A stretch of 64,000 nt of DNA from Micromonospora marina (GTDB lineage: Bacteria; Actinomycetota; Actinomycetes; Mycobacteriales; Micromonosporaceae). The notes under the pieces are model-generated. The model worked only from the letters and a program-made list of their open reading frames with translations. It ran no database searches and was not told where the DNA came from. Where the stretch lies: positions 45,303 through 109,302 of the forward strand of contig NZ_FMCV01000025.1 of the NCBI RefSeq assembly GCF_900091565.1, read 5' to 3'. The translations under genes were made by a program, and so were the position numbers. Below, one piece after another: positions 9,260 to 18,071 of this stretch; the first letter of the stretch is position 1; the number at the start of each line of letters is the position of its first letter.

Positions 9260-9907
9260 ATGAAAACTCCGGCGCCGTTGACCCGCGACGCGATCGTGGG
9301 CAAGGCACTCGACATCGCCCACCGCGAAGGTCTGGGCGCCGTGACCATGCGCGCCGTAGCCGGCAGCCTCGGGGTCACTGCCATGGCGCTCTATCGCCAT
9401 GTGACGGACCACGAGCAGCTCGTGCGACTGGTTGCCGACCGCATCGGTGGGCTGGTTCGGCCGCGTTCGGCTGCGGACGCCTCGTGGGAGCAGCGCGCCC
9501 GGGCCTGGGCGCAGACACAGCGCGAAACACTCCGGCAGTACCCCGGCGTGGCGGCGTGGCTGATCAACAACGGTCCGGCCGGCCCAGAGGCCTACCGTCT
9601 ACTCGACAACCTGCTTGAGACACTCCACGACGCCGGATTCGACGACGCGACAGCCATCAGCGGCGCCGCGACGATCATGAGCTGGACGTTCACGCGGGTC
9701 GCGATCGAGGACTCCGCGGATGACCGCGTTCGTCGCCGTTCACCGGTGCGCACCGCAGCGTTCTTGGACGGCCTGTCCGGCGTCGACGCCGCCGTACATC
9801 CGTTCGCCACCGGGATGGGACCCACATTCTTCACCCTGCCGCCGCCTGAGATCTTCGACACCGGCCTCGACTGGATCCTGACCGGATTCGGCCAGAGCTT
9901 GAATTAG
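9260..9907 (+). CDS. TetR family regulator
   Basis: 215 residues. The ATG is chosen because the DNA-binding domain (LTRDAIVGKALDIA...VTMRAVAGSLGVTAMALYRHV, residues about 9-55) follows at once; the longer open frame upstream is non-coding promoter sequence. The C-terminal ligand domain is TetR-like and helical. It is divergent from the metallophore transport operon and probably represses it, itself, or both. Confidence 0.85.
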   Translation: MKTPAPLTRDAIVGKALDIAHREGLGAVTMRAVAGSLGVTAMALYRHVTDHEQLVRLVADRIGGLVRPRSAADASWEQRARAWAQTQRETLRQYPGVAAWLINNGPAGPEAYRLLDNLLETLHDAGFDDATAISGAATIMSWTFTRVAIEDSADDRVRRRSPVRTAAFLDGLSGVDAAVHPFATGMGPTFFTLPPPEIFDTGLDWILTGFGQSLN

Positions 9908-10210
9908 AGCTGACGGCTTCCCGACTCGGCATGCGCGCAGCCGATCGCGACACGGCAGGACTACGCCGTCGACAGCACCAACCGCTCGTTCTGTGCGCCC
10001 ACGCCCACGTCGACGTCACCGCCGCGCTGGCAAGAGGAGGCGCCGAATCCGATGCCGGCCCGACTCCCCTCACCCTCGGCGGGACCCTTCAGACGCGGGC
10101 CAGCACAGGCCACCGCCGAAACAGGCGAGCACCAACGTCCCACCAAGCCGGACCGACGACCAGGAGGATGGGAGAGAAGAAGGCCGCGACCCCGGTTCTA
10201 GTGTTCTGTC
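9908..10210. other. Intergenic, no supported gene
   Basis: Open frames here lack ribosome sites and recognisable content. I see no RNA gene or clear hairpin. Confidence 0.5.
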
Positions 10211-10318
10211 TCAGTTCTGACTAGCCGTTTGCTGGAGGGCGGCTCGTCCATGTCGGACCTTGGCCAGGATCGACTCGGCGGTGGCGGTCCACACGAACGG
10301 CTCCGGTTGCAGTGCGAA
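10211..10318 (-). pseudogene. IS630-type transposase C-terminal remnant
   Basis: The last ~35 residues of the frame read EPFVWTATAESILAKVRHG followed by RAAL, the typical ending of one IS630 transposase lineage (PFxWTKTAExIL). Upstream of this the frame loses similarity and no DDE core is present, so only the 3' tail of an old element survives. Confidence 0.6.
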
Positions 10319-10621
10319 GGTGCAGACGACACCATCGCCCACCGACTGACCGGCGTGTCCGGGGTGCGCTACATCGCGGGGGAGGCAAGCTGCACCCTCC
10401 GAACTCACGGCGCCCGTGGAGCCGATGCCCACTCCGCGCCCGGCGCGGGTCACGGGACCAGCAGTAGCTTCCCTGCGGCGCGGCGTGCCTGCAATTCCTC
10501 GTGCAGTGACCCTTTCGCCAAGCATTCGGTCAGGAGCCTCCTGCGGTGGGAAGCCGCAGGAGGCTCGCCGGTGGGCGGTTCGACGAGCAGGAGGCGGAAC
10601 GCTACCTGCCGGCGCGACCGA
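10319..10621. other. Intergenic, no supported gene
   Basis: Sequence between the IS remnant and the SDR gene. Frames are open only because of the high GC; nothing recognisable. Confidence 0.45.
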
Positions 10622-11512
10622 TCATGCGGACGGGTGCGTGAAGTAGTGGCCCTGCTCGAGGTCCTCGATGAGCCCCGGCTGGACCGGCCGCCACCCGAGC
10701 AGCTCGCGGGTGAACGCGCTAGTTGCCGGCTGATCGCCCGCGAGGACCATCCCGAGAAAGCCGTAATCCTCGGCCGGGACGGAGGCCGTCGGCAGGTCAA
10801 GGTGGCGGCCGATCACTGCGGCGATGTCGCGGATCGGCACGCCCTCGTCGGCGACCGCATGCAGCGTCGATCCCGCCGGGGCCTGCTCCAGCGCCAGGCG
10901 GAACAGGTGCGCGGCATCGAGCCGGTGCACGGCGGGCCAGCGGTGCGACCCATCGCCGACGTAGCCGGAGACGCCCTTGTCGCGGGCGATACCAACCAGC
11001 ATCGCGATGAAGCCGGGATCTCCTTCGCCGTGCACTGTCCGGGGCAGCCCCACGACGGACGAGCGAACGCCGCGTGCCGCCATGCCGAGGGCCAACTCGG
11101 CGTTCGCGGCCCGGCCCGCTGCCGGACCGGCGGAAGCGTGCTTGTCGCGCTCGGTCGCCACGCGTCCGGGCACTGCAGGCGTCCCGGAGGCGATGACGAG
11201 GGGCTTGCCGGTGCCCACGAGCGCGGCGCCCAGTGTCTCGATGGCGCGCGCATCGGCCTGCACCGAGGCCTCGAACTGGGTGAAATCGTGGATGAAGGCG
11301 AGGTGGATGACCCCGTCGGAGCTGGCGGCCCCGGCGCGCAGGGTGTCCGAGTCGTCCAGGTCGCCGCGGAGCACCTCGGCTCCATTGGCGGCGATAGCGG
11401 CGGCCGAGGAATCCGATCGAGCGAGCCCCACAACCTGATGACCCGCGCCGATGAGCTCGGGAACGACCGCGGAGCCGATCCAGCCGGACGCGCCGGTGAC
11501 AAACACACGCAT
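10622..11512 (-). CDS. NAD(P)-dependent extended SDR / epimerase-like protein
   Basis: 296 residues beginning with the Rossmann motif VTGASGWIGSAVVPELI (TGxxGxxG). The usual YxxxK pair of classical SDRs is not evident, which places it with atypical extended SDRs. Substrate unknown. It is divergent from a TetR gene across a promoter carrying two copies of one operator, so the pair looks like a drug- or aldehyde-responsive unit. Confidence 0.8.
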   Translation of the reverse strand: MRVFVTGASGWIGSAVVPELIGAGHQVVGLARSDSSAAAIAANGAEVLRGDLDDSDTLRAGAASSDGVIHLAFIHDFTQFEASVQADARAIETLGAALVGTGKPLVIASGTPAVPGRVATERDKHASAGPAAGRAANAELALGMAARGVRSSVVGLPRTVHGEGDPGFIAMLVGIARDKGVSGYVGDGSHRWPAVHRLDAAHLFRLALEQAPAGSTLHAVADEGVPIRDIAAVIGRHLDLPTASVPAEDYGFLGMVLAGDQPATSAFTRELLGWRPVQPGLIEDLEQGHYFTHPSA

Positions 11513-11566
11513 GAGAAGACCTCCAGGTGACCGACTTCGCTGGCGCCGGGCTTGCGCCGAGACTGT

Positions 11567-11618
11567 CGATGTCAGTTGCTGTCATCAGCGTATCACCTGA
11601 TGTCAGTCTCTGTCATCA
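11567..11618. promoter_or_regulatory. Two copies of a 21-bp palindromic operator
   Basis: Copies at 11567-11587 and 11598-11618 share the form (T/C)GATGTCAGnnnCTGTCATCA; the second is symmetric apart from one position per arm. Start-to-start spacing is 31 bp, about three helical turns. The second copy ends 15 bp before the TetR start, so autorepression and repression of the divergent SDR are likely. Confidence 0.7.
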
Positions 11619-11633
11619 AGTAGGATCGGGGGC

Positions 11634-12200
11634 ATGGGGCGATGGGAGCCAAACGCGCGCGGCCGACTGGAGCAGGCCGCACTGGAGCTCTACATCGAGC
11701 GCGGGTTCGAACAGACCACGGTCGCGGAGATCGCCAAGCGGGCGGGGCTTGCGGAGCGAACCTTCTTCCGGCACTTCGCCGACAAGCGCGAAGTTCTGTT
11801 CGGGGGCGCGGGCACACTGCAGGAGTTCCTCGTGAGTGCCCTCGCCGACGCATCCGATGCCGCCACGCCGATCGACGCGGTCGCGGCGGCCTTCGAGGCC
11901 GCCGGCACCCTGCTCCAGGAGCGTCGCGAGACCGCCCGACAGCGCCAGGCGGTCATTGCCGCGAACGCAGAGCTTCGAGAGCGTGAGTTGATCAAGCTCG
12001 CATCGCTCGCCTCGGCACTCGCCGACGCATTACGCCAGCGCGGCGTGACAGACTCAGCCGCGAGCCTGGCCGCTGAGGCAGGGAGCGCCATCTTCAGGAT
12101 CGCGTTCGAGCGCTGGATCAACGAAGCCGGCCAGCCAGACTTGCCGCACCTCATCCGAGAGTCGCTCGACGAACTCAAAGCCCTGACCGCGGGCAAATAA
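11634..12200 (+). CDS. TetR family regulator of the SDR gene
   Basis: 188 residues. The HTH region is ARGRLEQAALELYIERGFEQ then TTVAEIAKRAGLAERTFFRHF (residues about 8-52), the classic TetR layout with F-F-R-H-F in the recognition helix. The ATG follows a purine-rich AGGATCGGGGG site. The C-terminal domain is all-helical. It most likely represses itself and the divergent SDR through the doubled operator upstream. Confidence 0.87.
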   Translation: MGRWEPNARGRLEQAALELYIERGFEQTTVAEIAKRAGLAERTFFRHFADKREVLFGGAGTLQEFLVSALADASDAATPIDAVAAAFEAAGTLLQERRETARQRQAVIAANAELRERELIKLASLASALADALRQRGVTDSAASLAAEAGSAIFRIAFERWINEAGQPDLPHLIRESLDELKALTAGK

Positions 12201-12379
12201 CGGCAGGCCCAAGCGCTGGCTCGCTCGCGCAGCGGGTGCCGTCCGCGTTCGTCCGTGTCGGTCGCCGTTCGCGGTGCGTCTTTCCGGGGCTGGGTACCGG
12301 TGATTCCGTTCGGGTTCACGCTGTCGCCGGTCTGGGTCCGCACCGGGCACACCGCCGGTGGCGGTCGCATCGTGGTCCA

Positions 12380-13033
12380 TCAGCGTTCGCCGCTGGTCTC
12401 GGGGGCGAAGTGCTGTACCGCGAACGCGATGGCCGCGGCGATGTCGTCGTCGCTGGTTCCCCAGGCGGCCTGGATGGCGGCAGCCCAGGCGTGGCAGCTA
12501 CGGGTGGCGAACTCCTTCGCGTCGGGAGTGTCCTGCCAGCTGGCGGGGTCGAACGTCATGCGGTGCAGGAGGAGGTCGAGGCCGAGCAGCGCCAGGTCCC
12601 AGCCGCCGCCGATTCCGATCGTGCCTCCGGGACCGTAGGTGCGTACCAACTCGTCGACGATCTCGGCGGGTGAGGTGTGCTCCAGCTCGAAGACGGTGTG
12701 GTCGCTGTCGCCGGGCGCCAGGCGTACCACGACCTCGGTCGGCATCCCCTCGCCGAAGACCCAGGTCACCTTGATCAGGTGGGGTTTCTCGCAGCGTAGG
12801 ATGTCGCCGCCGGCGTTGTCCTTGAGCTGGAACGTGCCGCCGGGCCGCAGGTCGCCCTCGATCGGGCCCAGCCAGCGACTGAGCCGCTGCGGGTCGGTGC
12901 AGGCGCTCCACACGTCCTCGATCGGGGCGTCGTAGACCCGCCGCAGCAGCAGCGACCGCCCTGCGCCGGTGGCGAGCGCCTGGTTGCCGATCTCCCGGTG
13001 GGTGGCGTTGATTTGGTTGACGATGTCGATCAC
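12380..13033 (-). CDS. SRPBCC / AHSA1-domain protein
   Basis: 217 residues. Residues about 25-160 carry the AHSA1/START-like fold: RRVYDAPIEDVWSACTDPQR, LSRWLGP, LRPGGTF and a C-terminal helix. Such proteins form a hydrophobic ligand cavity; exact function is usually unknown. It overlaps the preceding ArsR-type gene by 4 nt (ATGA), a very common ArsR-AHSA1 operon pairing in actinomycetes. Confidence 0.85.
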   Translation of the reverse strand: MIDIVNQINATHREIGNQALATGAGRSLLLRRVYDAPIEDVWSACTDPQRLSRWLGPIEGDLRPGGTFQLKDNAGGDILRCEKPHLIKVTWVFGEGMPTEVVVRLAPGDSDHTVFELEHTSPAEIVDELVRTYGPGGTIGIGGGWDLALLGLDLLLHRMTFDPASWQDTPDAKEFATRSCHAWAAAIQAAWGTSDDDIAAAIAFAVQHFAPETSGER

Positions 13034-13437
13034 GTTGATTCCTCGCTATCCGACTCGGCTGCCTGACGACGATCGGGTGTCTCGGCAGTGTTTCCACGGC
13101 TGTCGTGCTGCTCGCGGTGTTGGCGTTCGCCACGGGCGAGTTCGGTGGCCAACGCGTCCAGGCGCTGGTTCCAGAACTGCCGGAAGCGCTCCAGCCAGAT
13201 GTCGACCTCCCGCAGGGGCGCTGCGTCGACGGCGTAGAGGCGGCGCGTACCGGCCGGGCGGACGGTGACGAAACCCGACTCCCTCAGCACTCGCAGGTGC
13301 TGCGAGACCGCAGGTGCTGAGATGCCGAACTCTGCGCGGATGACCTCGGTGACGGCGCCAGCGGCCTGTTCGCCGTCGGCGAGTACTTCCAGTACCCGGC
13401 GTCTGACTGGGTCGCCGAGGATGTCGAACGCATGCAC
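13030..13437 (-). CDS. ArsR-family winged-helix regulator paired with AHSA1 gene
   Basis: 135 residues: a winged helix with ILGDPVRRRVLEVLADGE then ISAPAVSQHLRVLRESGFV. There are no cysteines in the metal-sensing positions, so it is not an obvious arsenic sensor. First gene of a two-gene operon with the AHSA1 protein. The basic C-terminal tail is rich in Arg, Glu and Gln. Confidence 0.87.
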   Translation of the reverse strand: MHAFDILGDPVRRRVLEVLADGEQAAGAVTEVIRAEFGISAPAVSQHLRVLRESGFVTVRPAGTRRLYAVDAAPLREVDIWLERFRQFWNQRLDALATELARGERQHREQHDSRGNTAETPDRRQAAESDSEEST

Positions 13438-13476
13438 CCAGGAACTATCCCAGTACCCGCTTAATTAAGTCAACGC

Positions 13477-13797
13477 TTATTCATGGGAATGCTGATCGCT
13501 GTCCACCAGGAAGCGCAGGACCCTCGGCGCGAACCCAGGGAACGGGCGTGGCGTCGGTACTCGGGTGGAGGGTTGTTCAGTCGGGCCCGATGCTCGGGTC
13601 TGGTGCCCTGCCAGGAGATTCGCGGTCGTGGTCCGGCCCTGAAACCGCGCTGAGGCTGCCGACGGCAGCTGCGCCGTCGAGGGCACCGATGCGGCCCGGG
13701 CGTCGTCCAAACTGAGTGGCTTGGCCAGCCGCGCCGGGTCGCCCATGGCGGCATGCATCCTGGCCGGCATGTCCAACGACCGTGGCTCGATGTTCAT
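13477..13797 (-). pseudogene. Degraded ArsR-like gene at edge of arsenic locus
   Basis: The frame opens MNIEPRSLDMPARMHAAMGD then PARLA, as in ArsR-phosphatase regulators of actinomycete arsenic loci. It then loses the helix-turn-helix except for a TANLLAGHQ fragment. The rest is Pro/Arg/Thr-rich and looks like sequence read in a wrong frame. I infer a regulator broken by small indels; an unrelated short protein is possible. Confidence 0.4.
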
Positions 13798-13913
13798 TGA
13801 CTCAACTCCATCGACTCAATGCCGCCCCTGATCCTGCGCGAGGAAAGGGTCGCCGAGTGCGACACGGGTCGGCTGGCTGGACGGACGGGACGCCGGCGTG
13901 CTTACATCATGCT

Positions 13914-14222
13914 GTGGTGATATCATCGGTACCTGATGTGATCAGGATGCTGGCGGACCCGTTGCGGGCGCAGATCGTTGCGCTCCTCGCCCAAGGCCCC
14001 GCCTGCACCTGCCACCTGGTGGAGGACACCGGGGCGAAGCAGCCGAACATCTCCAACCACCTTCGACTGCTGCGTGAGGCTGGCGTGGTGGTCACCGAAC
14101 CGCACGGGCGGTTCACCTACTACCGCCTGGTGCCCGAGACGCTCGAAGCCGCCGCCGGGCACCTGACCGACATGGCGAGCCAGGCTCGCGCCCGATCCGA
14201 GGCTCGCAGGGAGTGCCCATGA
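13914..14222 (+). CDS. arsR: ArsR arsenite-responsive repressor
   Basis: 102 residues from a GTG; the longer frame upstream has no ArsR content, and GTG at 13917 is an equal alternative. The domain starts with VIRMLADPLRAQIVALL, followed by the metal-site region ACTCHLVEDTG (CxC) and recognition helix PNISNHLRLLREAGVV. The CxC matches As(III)-sensing ArsR proteins. It overlaps the arsenite efflux gene by 4 nt (ATGA), so the two are co-translated. Confidence 0.85.
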   Translation: MVISSVPDVIRMLADPLRAQIVALLAQGPACTCHLVEDTGAKQPNISNHLRLLREAGVVVTEPHGRFTYYRLVPETLEAAAGHLTDMASQARARSEARRECP

Positions 14223-15316
14223 CCCACACCGACCAGCGCGGGGCAGAGACGTCCGCCGTGGTGGCCCGCTTGTCCCGCCTGGACCAGTTCCTCCCGATCT
14301 GGATCGGCCTGGCGATGGTGGCCGGCATTCTCCTCGGCCGTCTCATCCCTGGCCTGAACAGCGCCCTGGAAGCGGTGAAGATCGGCGGTATCTCCCTGCC
14401 GATCGCCCTCGGCCTGCTGATCATGATGTATCCGGTGCTGGCCAAGGTGCGCTACGACCGGCTCGACACCGTCACCGGCGACCGGCGGCTGTTGTTCTCC
14501 TCGCTGCTGCTCAACTGGATCGTCGGCCCGGCGCTGATGTTCGCCCTGGCGTGGATCTTCCTGGCCGACCAGCCGGAGTACCGCACCGGTCTGATCATCG
14601 TCGGCCTGGCCCGCTGCATCGCCATGGTCATCATCTGGAACGACTTGGCCTGCGGCGACCGGGAAGCCGCCGCCGTCCTCGTCGCGCTCAACTCGGTCTT
14701 CCAGGTCCTCGCCTTCGGTCTGCTCGGCTGGTTCTACCTAACCCTGCTGCCGCAGTGGCTCGACCTGCCCGGCGCCGAGCTGACCGTCTCCGGCTGGGAC
14801 ATCGCCGTCAACGTCCTGATCTTCCTCGGCATCCCGCTGCTCGCCGGTTTCCTCACCCGCCGGCTGGGAGAGCGGGCCAAGGGCCGCCAGTGGTACGAGG
14901 CGAGTTTCCTGCCGAAGATCGGTCCGGTCGCCCTCTACGGCCTGCTGTTCACCATCGTCATCCTGTTCGCCCTGCAGGGCGACGCCATCACCTCCCGGCC
15001 CTGGGACGTGGCGCTGATCGCGGTGCCGCTGCTGGCGTACTTCGCCATCATGTGGGCCGGGTCCTATGCCCTGGGTCGGGCCATCGGTCTGAACTACGAG
15101 CGCACCACCACCCTGGCGTTCACCGCCGCCGGCAACAACTTCGAACTGGCCATCGCCGTGGCCATCGGCACGTTCGGGGTAACCAGCGGGCAGGCCCTCG
15201 CCGGGGTGGTCGGCCCGCTGATCGAGGTGCCGGTGCTGGTCGCGCTGGTCTACGTCAGCCTCGGCCTGCGACGTCGACTGTTCCCCACCGTCACCGCACC
15301 GGCGGCGCTGCGATGA
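14219..15316 (+). CDS. acr3: Arsenite efflux permease Acr3
   Basis: 365 residues with about ten membrane helices, of ACR3/BASS type. The ATG at 14219 is used because a GGGAG site precedes it and it overlaps the arsR stop; GTG at 14213 is possible. The conserved Cys lies in GLARCIAMVIIWNDLACGD, characteristic of ACR3, and the TAAGNNFELAIAVAIG segment is the second signature. Exports As(OH)3 produced by ArsC. Confidence 0.93.
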   Translation: MTHTDQRGAETSAVVARLSRLDQFLPIWIGLAMVAGILLGRLIPGLNSALEAVKIGGISLPIALGLLIMMYPVLAKVRYDRLDTVTGDRRLLFSSLLLNWIVGPALMFALAWIFLADQPEYRTGLIIVGLARCIAMVIIWNDLACGDREAAAVLVALNSVFQVLAFGLLGWFYLTLLPQWLDLPGAELTVSGWDIAVNVLIFLGIPLLAGFLTRRLGERAKGRQWYEASFLPKIGPVALYGLLFTIVILFALQGDAITSRPWDVALIAVPLLAYFAIMWAGSYALGRAIGLNYERTTTLAFTAAGNNFELAIAVAIGTFGVTSGQALAGVVGPLIEVPVLVALVYVSLGLRRRLFPTVTAPAALR

Positions 15317-15396
15317 ACTGCCTCGACTGCGGCACCGCCGCAGTGCGCCACCTGCAACGCCGCATACCTCGCCGCCACCGCATGACCCACGAATAA
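15313..15396 (+). pseudogene. Tiny CxxC ORF, possibly a frameshifted DUF2180-like protein
   Basis: A 27-codon frame overlaps the acr3 stop (ATGA) and starts MNCLDCGTA, like small DUF2180-type zinc-ribbon proteins. In the +1 frame the following bases read CATCNAAYLA, resembling the second CxxC half. A 1-nt deletion in an originally longer gene explains both. Translation of the short form is possible. Confidence 0.4.
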
Positions 15397-15408
15397 AGGA
15401 GTGCCGAC

Positions 15409-15828
15409 ATGTCCGACAAGCCCAGCGTGCTGTTCGTCTGTGTCCACAACGCCGGCCGCTCCCAGATGGCCGCCGGATGGCTGCGTCACCTCGCCGGCGA
15501 CACCGTCGAGGTCCGCTCCGCAGGCTCGGCCCCCGCCGAGACCGTCAACCCCGCCGCCGTCGAGGCCATGCGCGAGGTCGGCATCGACATCACCGACCAG
15601 ACCCCCAAACTACTGGAGTACGCCACCGCCGAGTCCTCCGACGTCATCGTCACCATGGGCTGCGGCGACGCCTGCCCGGTCTTCCCCGGCAAGCGCTACG
15701 AAGACTGGAAGCTCGACGACCCCGCCGGCAAGGGCCTCGAGACGGTTCGTCCCATCCGCGACGACATCCGCGACCGGGTGCAGCAGCTACTCGGCGAGCT
15801 TGTCCCCGGCGGCGCGGACCGGGCGTGA
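15409..15828 (+). CDS. arsC: Arsenate reductase ArsC, LMW-phosphatase type
   Basis: 139 residues. The P-loop VCVHNAGRSQ (CX5R) sits at residues 9-18, and a second cysteine pair occurs in TMGCGDACPVFPGKRYEDW, with the D-P of LDDPAGK as general acid region. The GCGDxCPxFPG wording resembles actinobacterial mycothiol/mycoredoxin- or thioredoxin-linked enzymes. Reduces arsenate to arsenite for Acr3. AAAGGAG lies just upstream of the ATG. Confidence 0.92.
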   Translation: MSDKPSVLFVCVHNAGRSQMAAGWLRHLAGDTVEVRSAGSAPAETVNPAAVEAMREVGIDITDQTPKLLEYATAESSDVIVTMGCGDACPVFPGKRYEDWKLDDPAGKGLETVRPIRDDIRDRVQQLLGELVPGGADRA

Positions 15829-16220
15829 CCGGCTGCTGATCATCGGTGGCAGTGACGCCAGGATCTCCTCGCGGGACCACGGGCCCGGGAGATGGGCGCT
15901 CGCGTCACCGCTGCCGGTGGTCGCCGGCTCGTACCCTAATCAGTTGATCTGCCGCATCATGTAGCACATCTCCGGCGACGTGCCCGACTGGCACGACCTG
16001 GCCCACCGCTCGCGGGCTGACCTGGAGGAGGCGGGCCGGCGACTGATCCTGGACACCCCCGTCCACCTCGGCTACCGCGACACCGCCGTGTCACACGCCC
16101 GGCCCAACGCCGCACCGGACCTGCCGGCCCGCGCCGCAGCGGGTACCTTGCTGTGCATGGCTGGTCCGGCGAATTCGGCACGCGAGGACACCGCGCTGGT
16201 GGTCGCCCGGCCAACCCGTC
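15829..16220 (+). pseudogene. Broken FAD-dependent disulfide reductase
   Basis: In one frame the sequence reads LLIIGGSDARIS, then AGSYPNQLICRIM, a TAG stop, then HISGDVPDWHDLAHRSRADL and LILDTPVHL. This follows the N-terminus of the pyridine-nucleotide-disulfide oxidoreductases that accompany arsC in actinomycetes (IGGSDAGIS, YPNFSICGIPYYxSG). Internal deletions, the in-frame stop and a missing C-terminal two-thirds make it non-functional. It would have been the last gene of the arsR-acr3-arsC operon. Confidence 0.65.
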
Positions 16221-16257
16221 TGCCCACTCATCGGCCGAGGCGGACGGAAGGGACGCG

Positions 16258-16902
16258 ATGAGCCGGGACAGCTACGGCGAACAGCTCGACCGGCTCACCG
16301 GGCTCCTCGCGACGATGAGCCGTGATGCGGCGGCGGCCATCCGGGGCGCCAGCAGCGGCATCCTGGAGGTCGACCGCGCCGCCGCGGAGGCGGTACTGCA
16401 CGGCGACGCCCTGCTCGACGCTCAGCGCGCCGACGTCGAGGCGAGGATCCCGCTGTTGCTGGCACGGCATCAGCCTGTCGCCTCGGACCTGCGGCTGGTG
16501 CTGTGCGCGATGCGTATCGCCGGCGACCTCGAACGCATGGGCGACCTGGCCGTGCATGTGGCCAAGGTCGCGCTGATGCGTCATCCCGTCACCGTGGTGC
16601 CGCCGCTGGCCACGGACGTGCTCACCACCCTGGCGGATGCGGCCGCGCGGATCGCGGACAAGGCAACTGTGGTCCTGGCGACCCGGGACCCTCTGGACGC
16701 GATGCAGCTGGGTCTGGACGACGACGAGGTCGACGCCGCCCATGCGAGCCTGCTGTCACTGCTCGTGTCGGCCTGGCCCTACGGCATCGAGTCGGCGATC
16801 GATCTCGCGCTCGTGGGCCGTTATTACGAGCGTTACGCCGACCATGCGGTCAACGTCGCGCGGCAAGTCGTGTACCTCGTGACCGGCGACATCCGGCTCT
16901 GA
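16258..16902 (+). CDS. phoU: PhoU phosphate-uptake regulator
   Basis: 214 residues, all-helical, with the repeated PhoU metal-binding motifs: MRIAGDLERMGDLAVHVAKV in the first half and GRYYERYADHAVNVARQVVY in the second (E/D-xx-D pattern). PhoU damps PhoR/PhoP signalling and Pst uptake. ATG follows GGAAGG. It is just upstream of, and separate from, the PHO-box-driven pst operon. Confidence 0.92.
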   Translation: MSRDSYGEQLDRLTGLLATMSRDAAAAIRGASSGILEVDRAAAEAVLHGDALLDAQRADVEARIPLLLARHQPVASDLRLVLCAMRIAGDLERMGDLAVHVAKVALMRHPVTVVPPLATDVLTTLADAAARIADKATVVLATRDPLDAMQLGLDDDEVDAAHASLLSLLVSAWPYGIESAIDLALVGRYYERYADHAVNVARQVVYLVTGDIRL

Positions 16903-16984
16903 CCGGCTCATCTTCGGACATCCAGGCATAGCCCCGTCGTCACGACACATTTCTGTAGCGGCCGGCCACGTTATGCGCTGGGGA

Positions 16985-17006
16985 GTTCATTTTTCGTTCA
17001 CCTACG
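16985..17006 (+). promoter_or_regulatory. PHO box upstream of pstS
   Basis: Two adjacent 11-bp direct repeats, GTTCATTTTTC and GTTCACCTACG, fit the actinomycete PhoP repeat G(G/T)TCAYYYR(C/G)G, the second almost exactly. They end 86 bp before the pstS start, so phosphate starvation should induce the pst operon via PhoP. Confidence 0.8.
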
Positions 17007-17092
17007 GCCGGTGGGCCGGCTACCTGGCCCTTCTACCTTGGCTGGCGTACGGCCCGCACGGGCCGATACACCCCCATAGAGAGGCTTACCTG

Positions 17093-18070
17093 GTGAACCG
17101 CAACGTGCTTTCGCGGCGCGTCCTCGCCGGCGTCGCGCTCGCCGCGCTCGCGCTTACCGGCTGCAGCAACAACCCGGAGAACGGCGAGAACACCGCCGCT
17201 GACGGCGGCGAGAAGCTGTCGGGTCAGGTCATGGTTGACGGGTCGAGCACCGTGGCCCCGCTCAGCGAGGCCGCGGCCTCCATCTACCAGGCCGACGGTG
17301 GCCAGCCCGGCGTGAACGTTTCGGTCGGCACCTCCGGCACCGGTGGCGGCTTCGAGAGGTTCTGCAAGGGCGAGACCGACATCTCCAACGCCTCCCGCCC
17401 GATCAAGGACTCCGAGAAGCAGGCCTGCGAGGCCGCGGGCATCAAGTACAAGGAACTGATCGTCGCCAACGACGCACTCACCGTGGTCGTCAGCAAGGAC
17501 AACACCTGGGCCGACTGCCTCACGGTCGACCAGCTGAAGAAGATCTGGGAGCCGGGCTCGAAGGTCGCCAACTGGAACCAGGTGGACCCGAAGTTCCCGA
17601 GTGAGCCGCTGAAGCTCTTCGGTGCCGGTACCGACTCGGGCACCTTCGACTACTTCACCGCCGAGATCAACGGTGAGGAGGGTGCCAGCCGCACCGACTA
17701 CACCGCCTCGGAGAACGACAATGTGACCGTGCAGGGTGTCGCCGGCACCAAGGGCGGCCTGGGCTACTTCGGCTTCACCTACTTCGAGGAGAACGCCGAC
17801 AAGCTCAAGGCGCTGAAGGTCGACGGTGGCGCCGGCTGCGTCGAACCGAGCCTGCAGACTGCGCAGGACAACACCTACAAGCCGCTGTCCCGCCCGCTGT
17901 TCATCTACGTCAGCGACGCCGGGGCCAAGAAGCCGCACGTCGAGAACTTCGTCACCTTCTACATCGAGTCGATCGACGACATCGTCAAGGAGGCGAAGTT
18001 CGTTCCTCTGACCGAGCAGCAGAAGGGCACGCTCAAGAGCGAGTTCGACGCCCTGAAGGCCGCGGCCTGA
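17093..18070 (+). CDS. pstS: Phosphate-binding lipoprotein PstS
   Basis: 325 residues from a GTG with GAGAGG upstream. A longer open frame would cover the PHO box and is rejected. Lipobox ALTGC gives a membrane-anchored protein. Phosphate-site motifs: DGSSTVAPLSEA, GTSGTGGGFERFC and GAGTDSGTFDYFT. It captures phosphate for PstCAB. Confidence 0.95.
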   Translation: MNRNVLSRRVLAGVALAALALTGCSNNPENGENTAADGGEKLSGQVMVDGSSTVAPLSEAAASIYQADGGQPGVNVSVGTSGTGGGFERFCKGETDISNASRPIKDSEKQACEAAGIKYKELIVANDALTVVVSKDNTWADCLTVDQLKKIWEPGSKVANWNQVDPKFPSEPLKLFGAGTDSGTFDYFTAEINGEEGASRTDYTASENDNVTVQGVAGTKGGLGYFGFTYFEENADKLKALKVDGGAGCVEPSLQTAQDNTYKPLSRPLFIYVSDAGAKKPHVENFVTFYIESIDDIVKEAKFVPLTEQQKGTLKSEFDALKAAA

Positions 18071-18071
18071 C

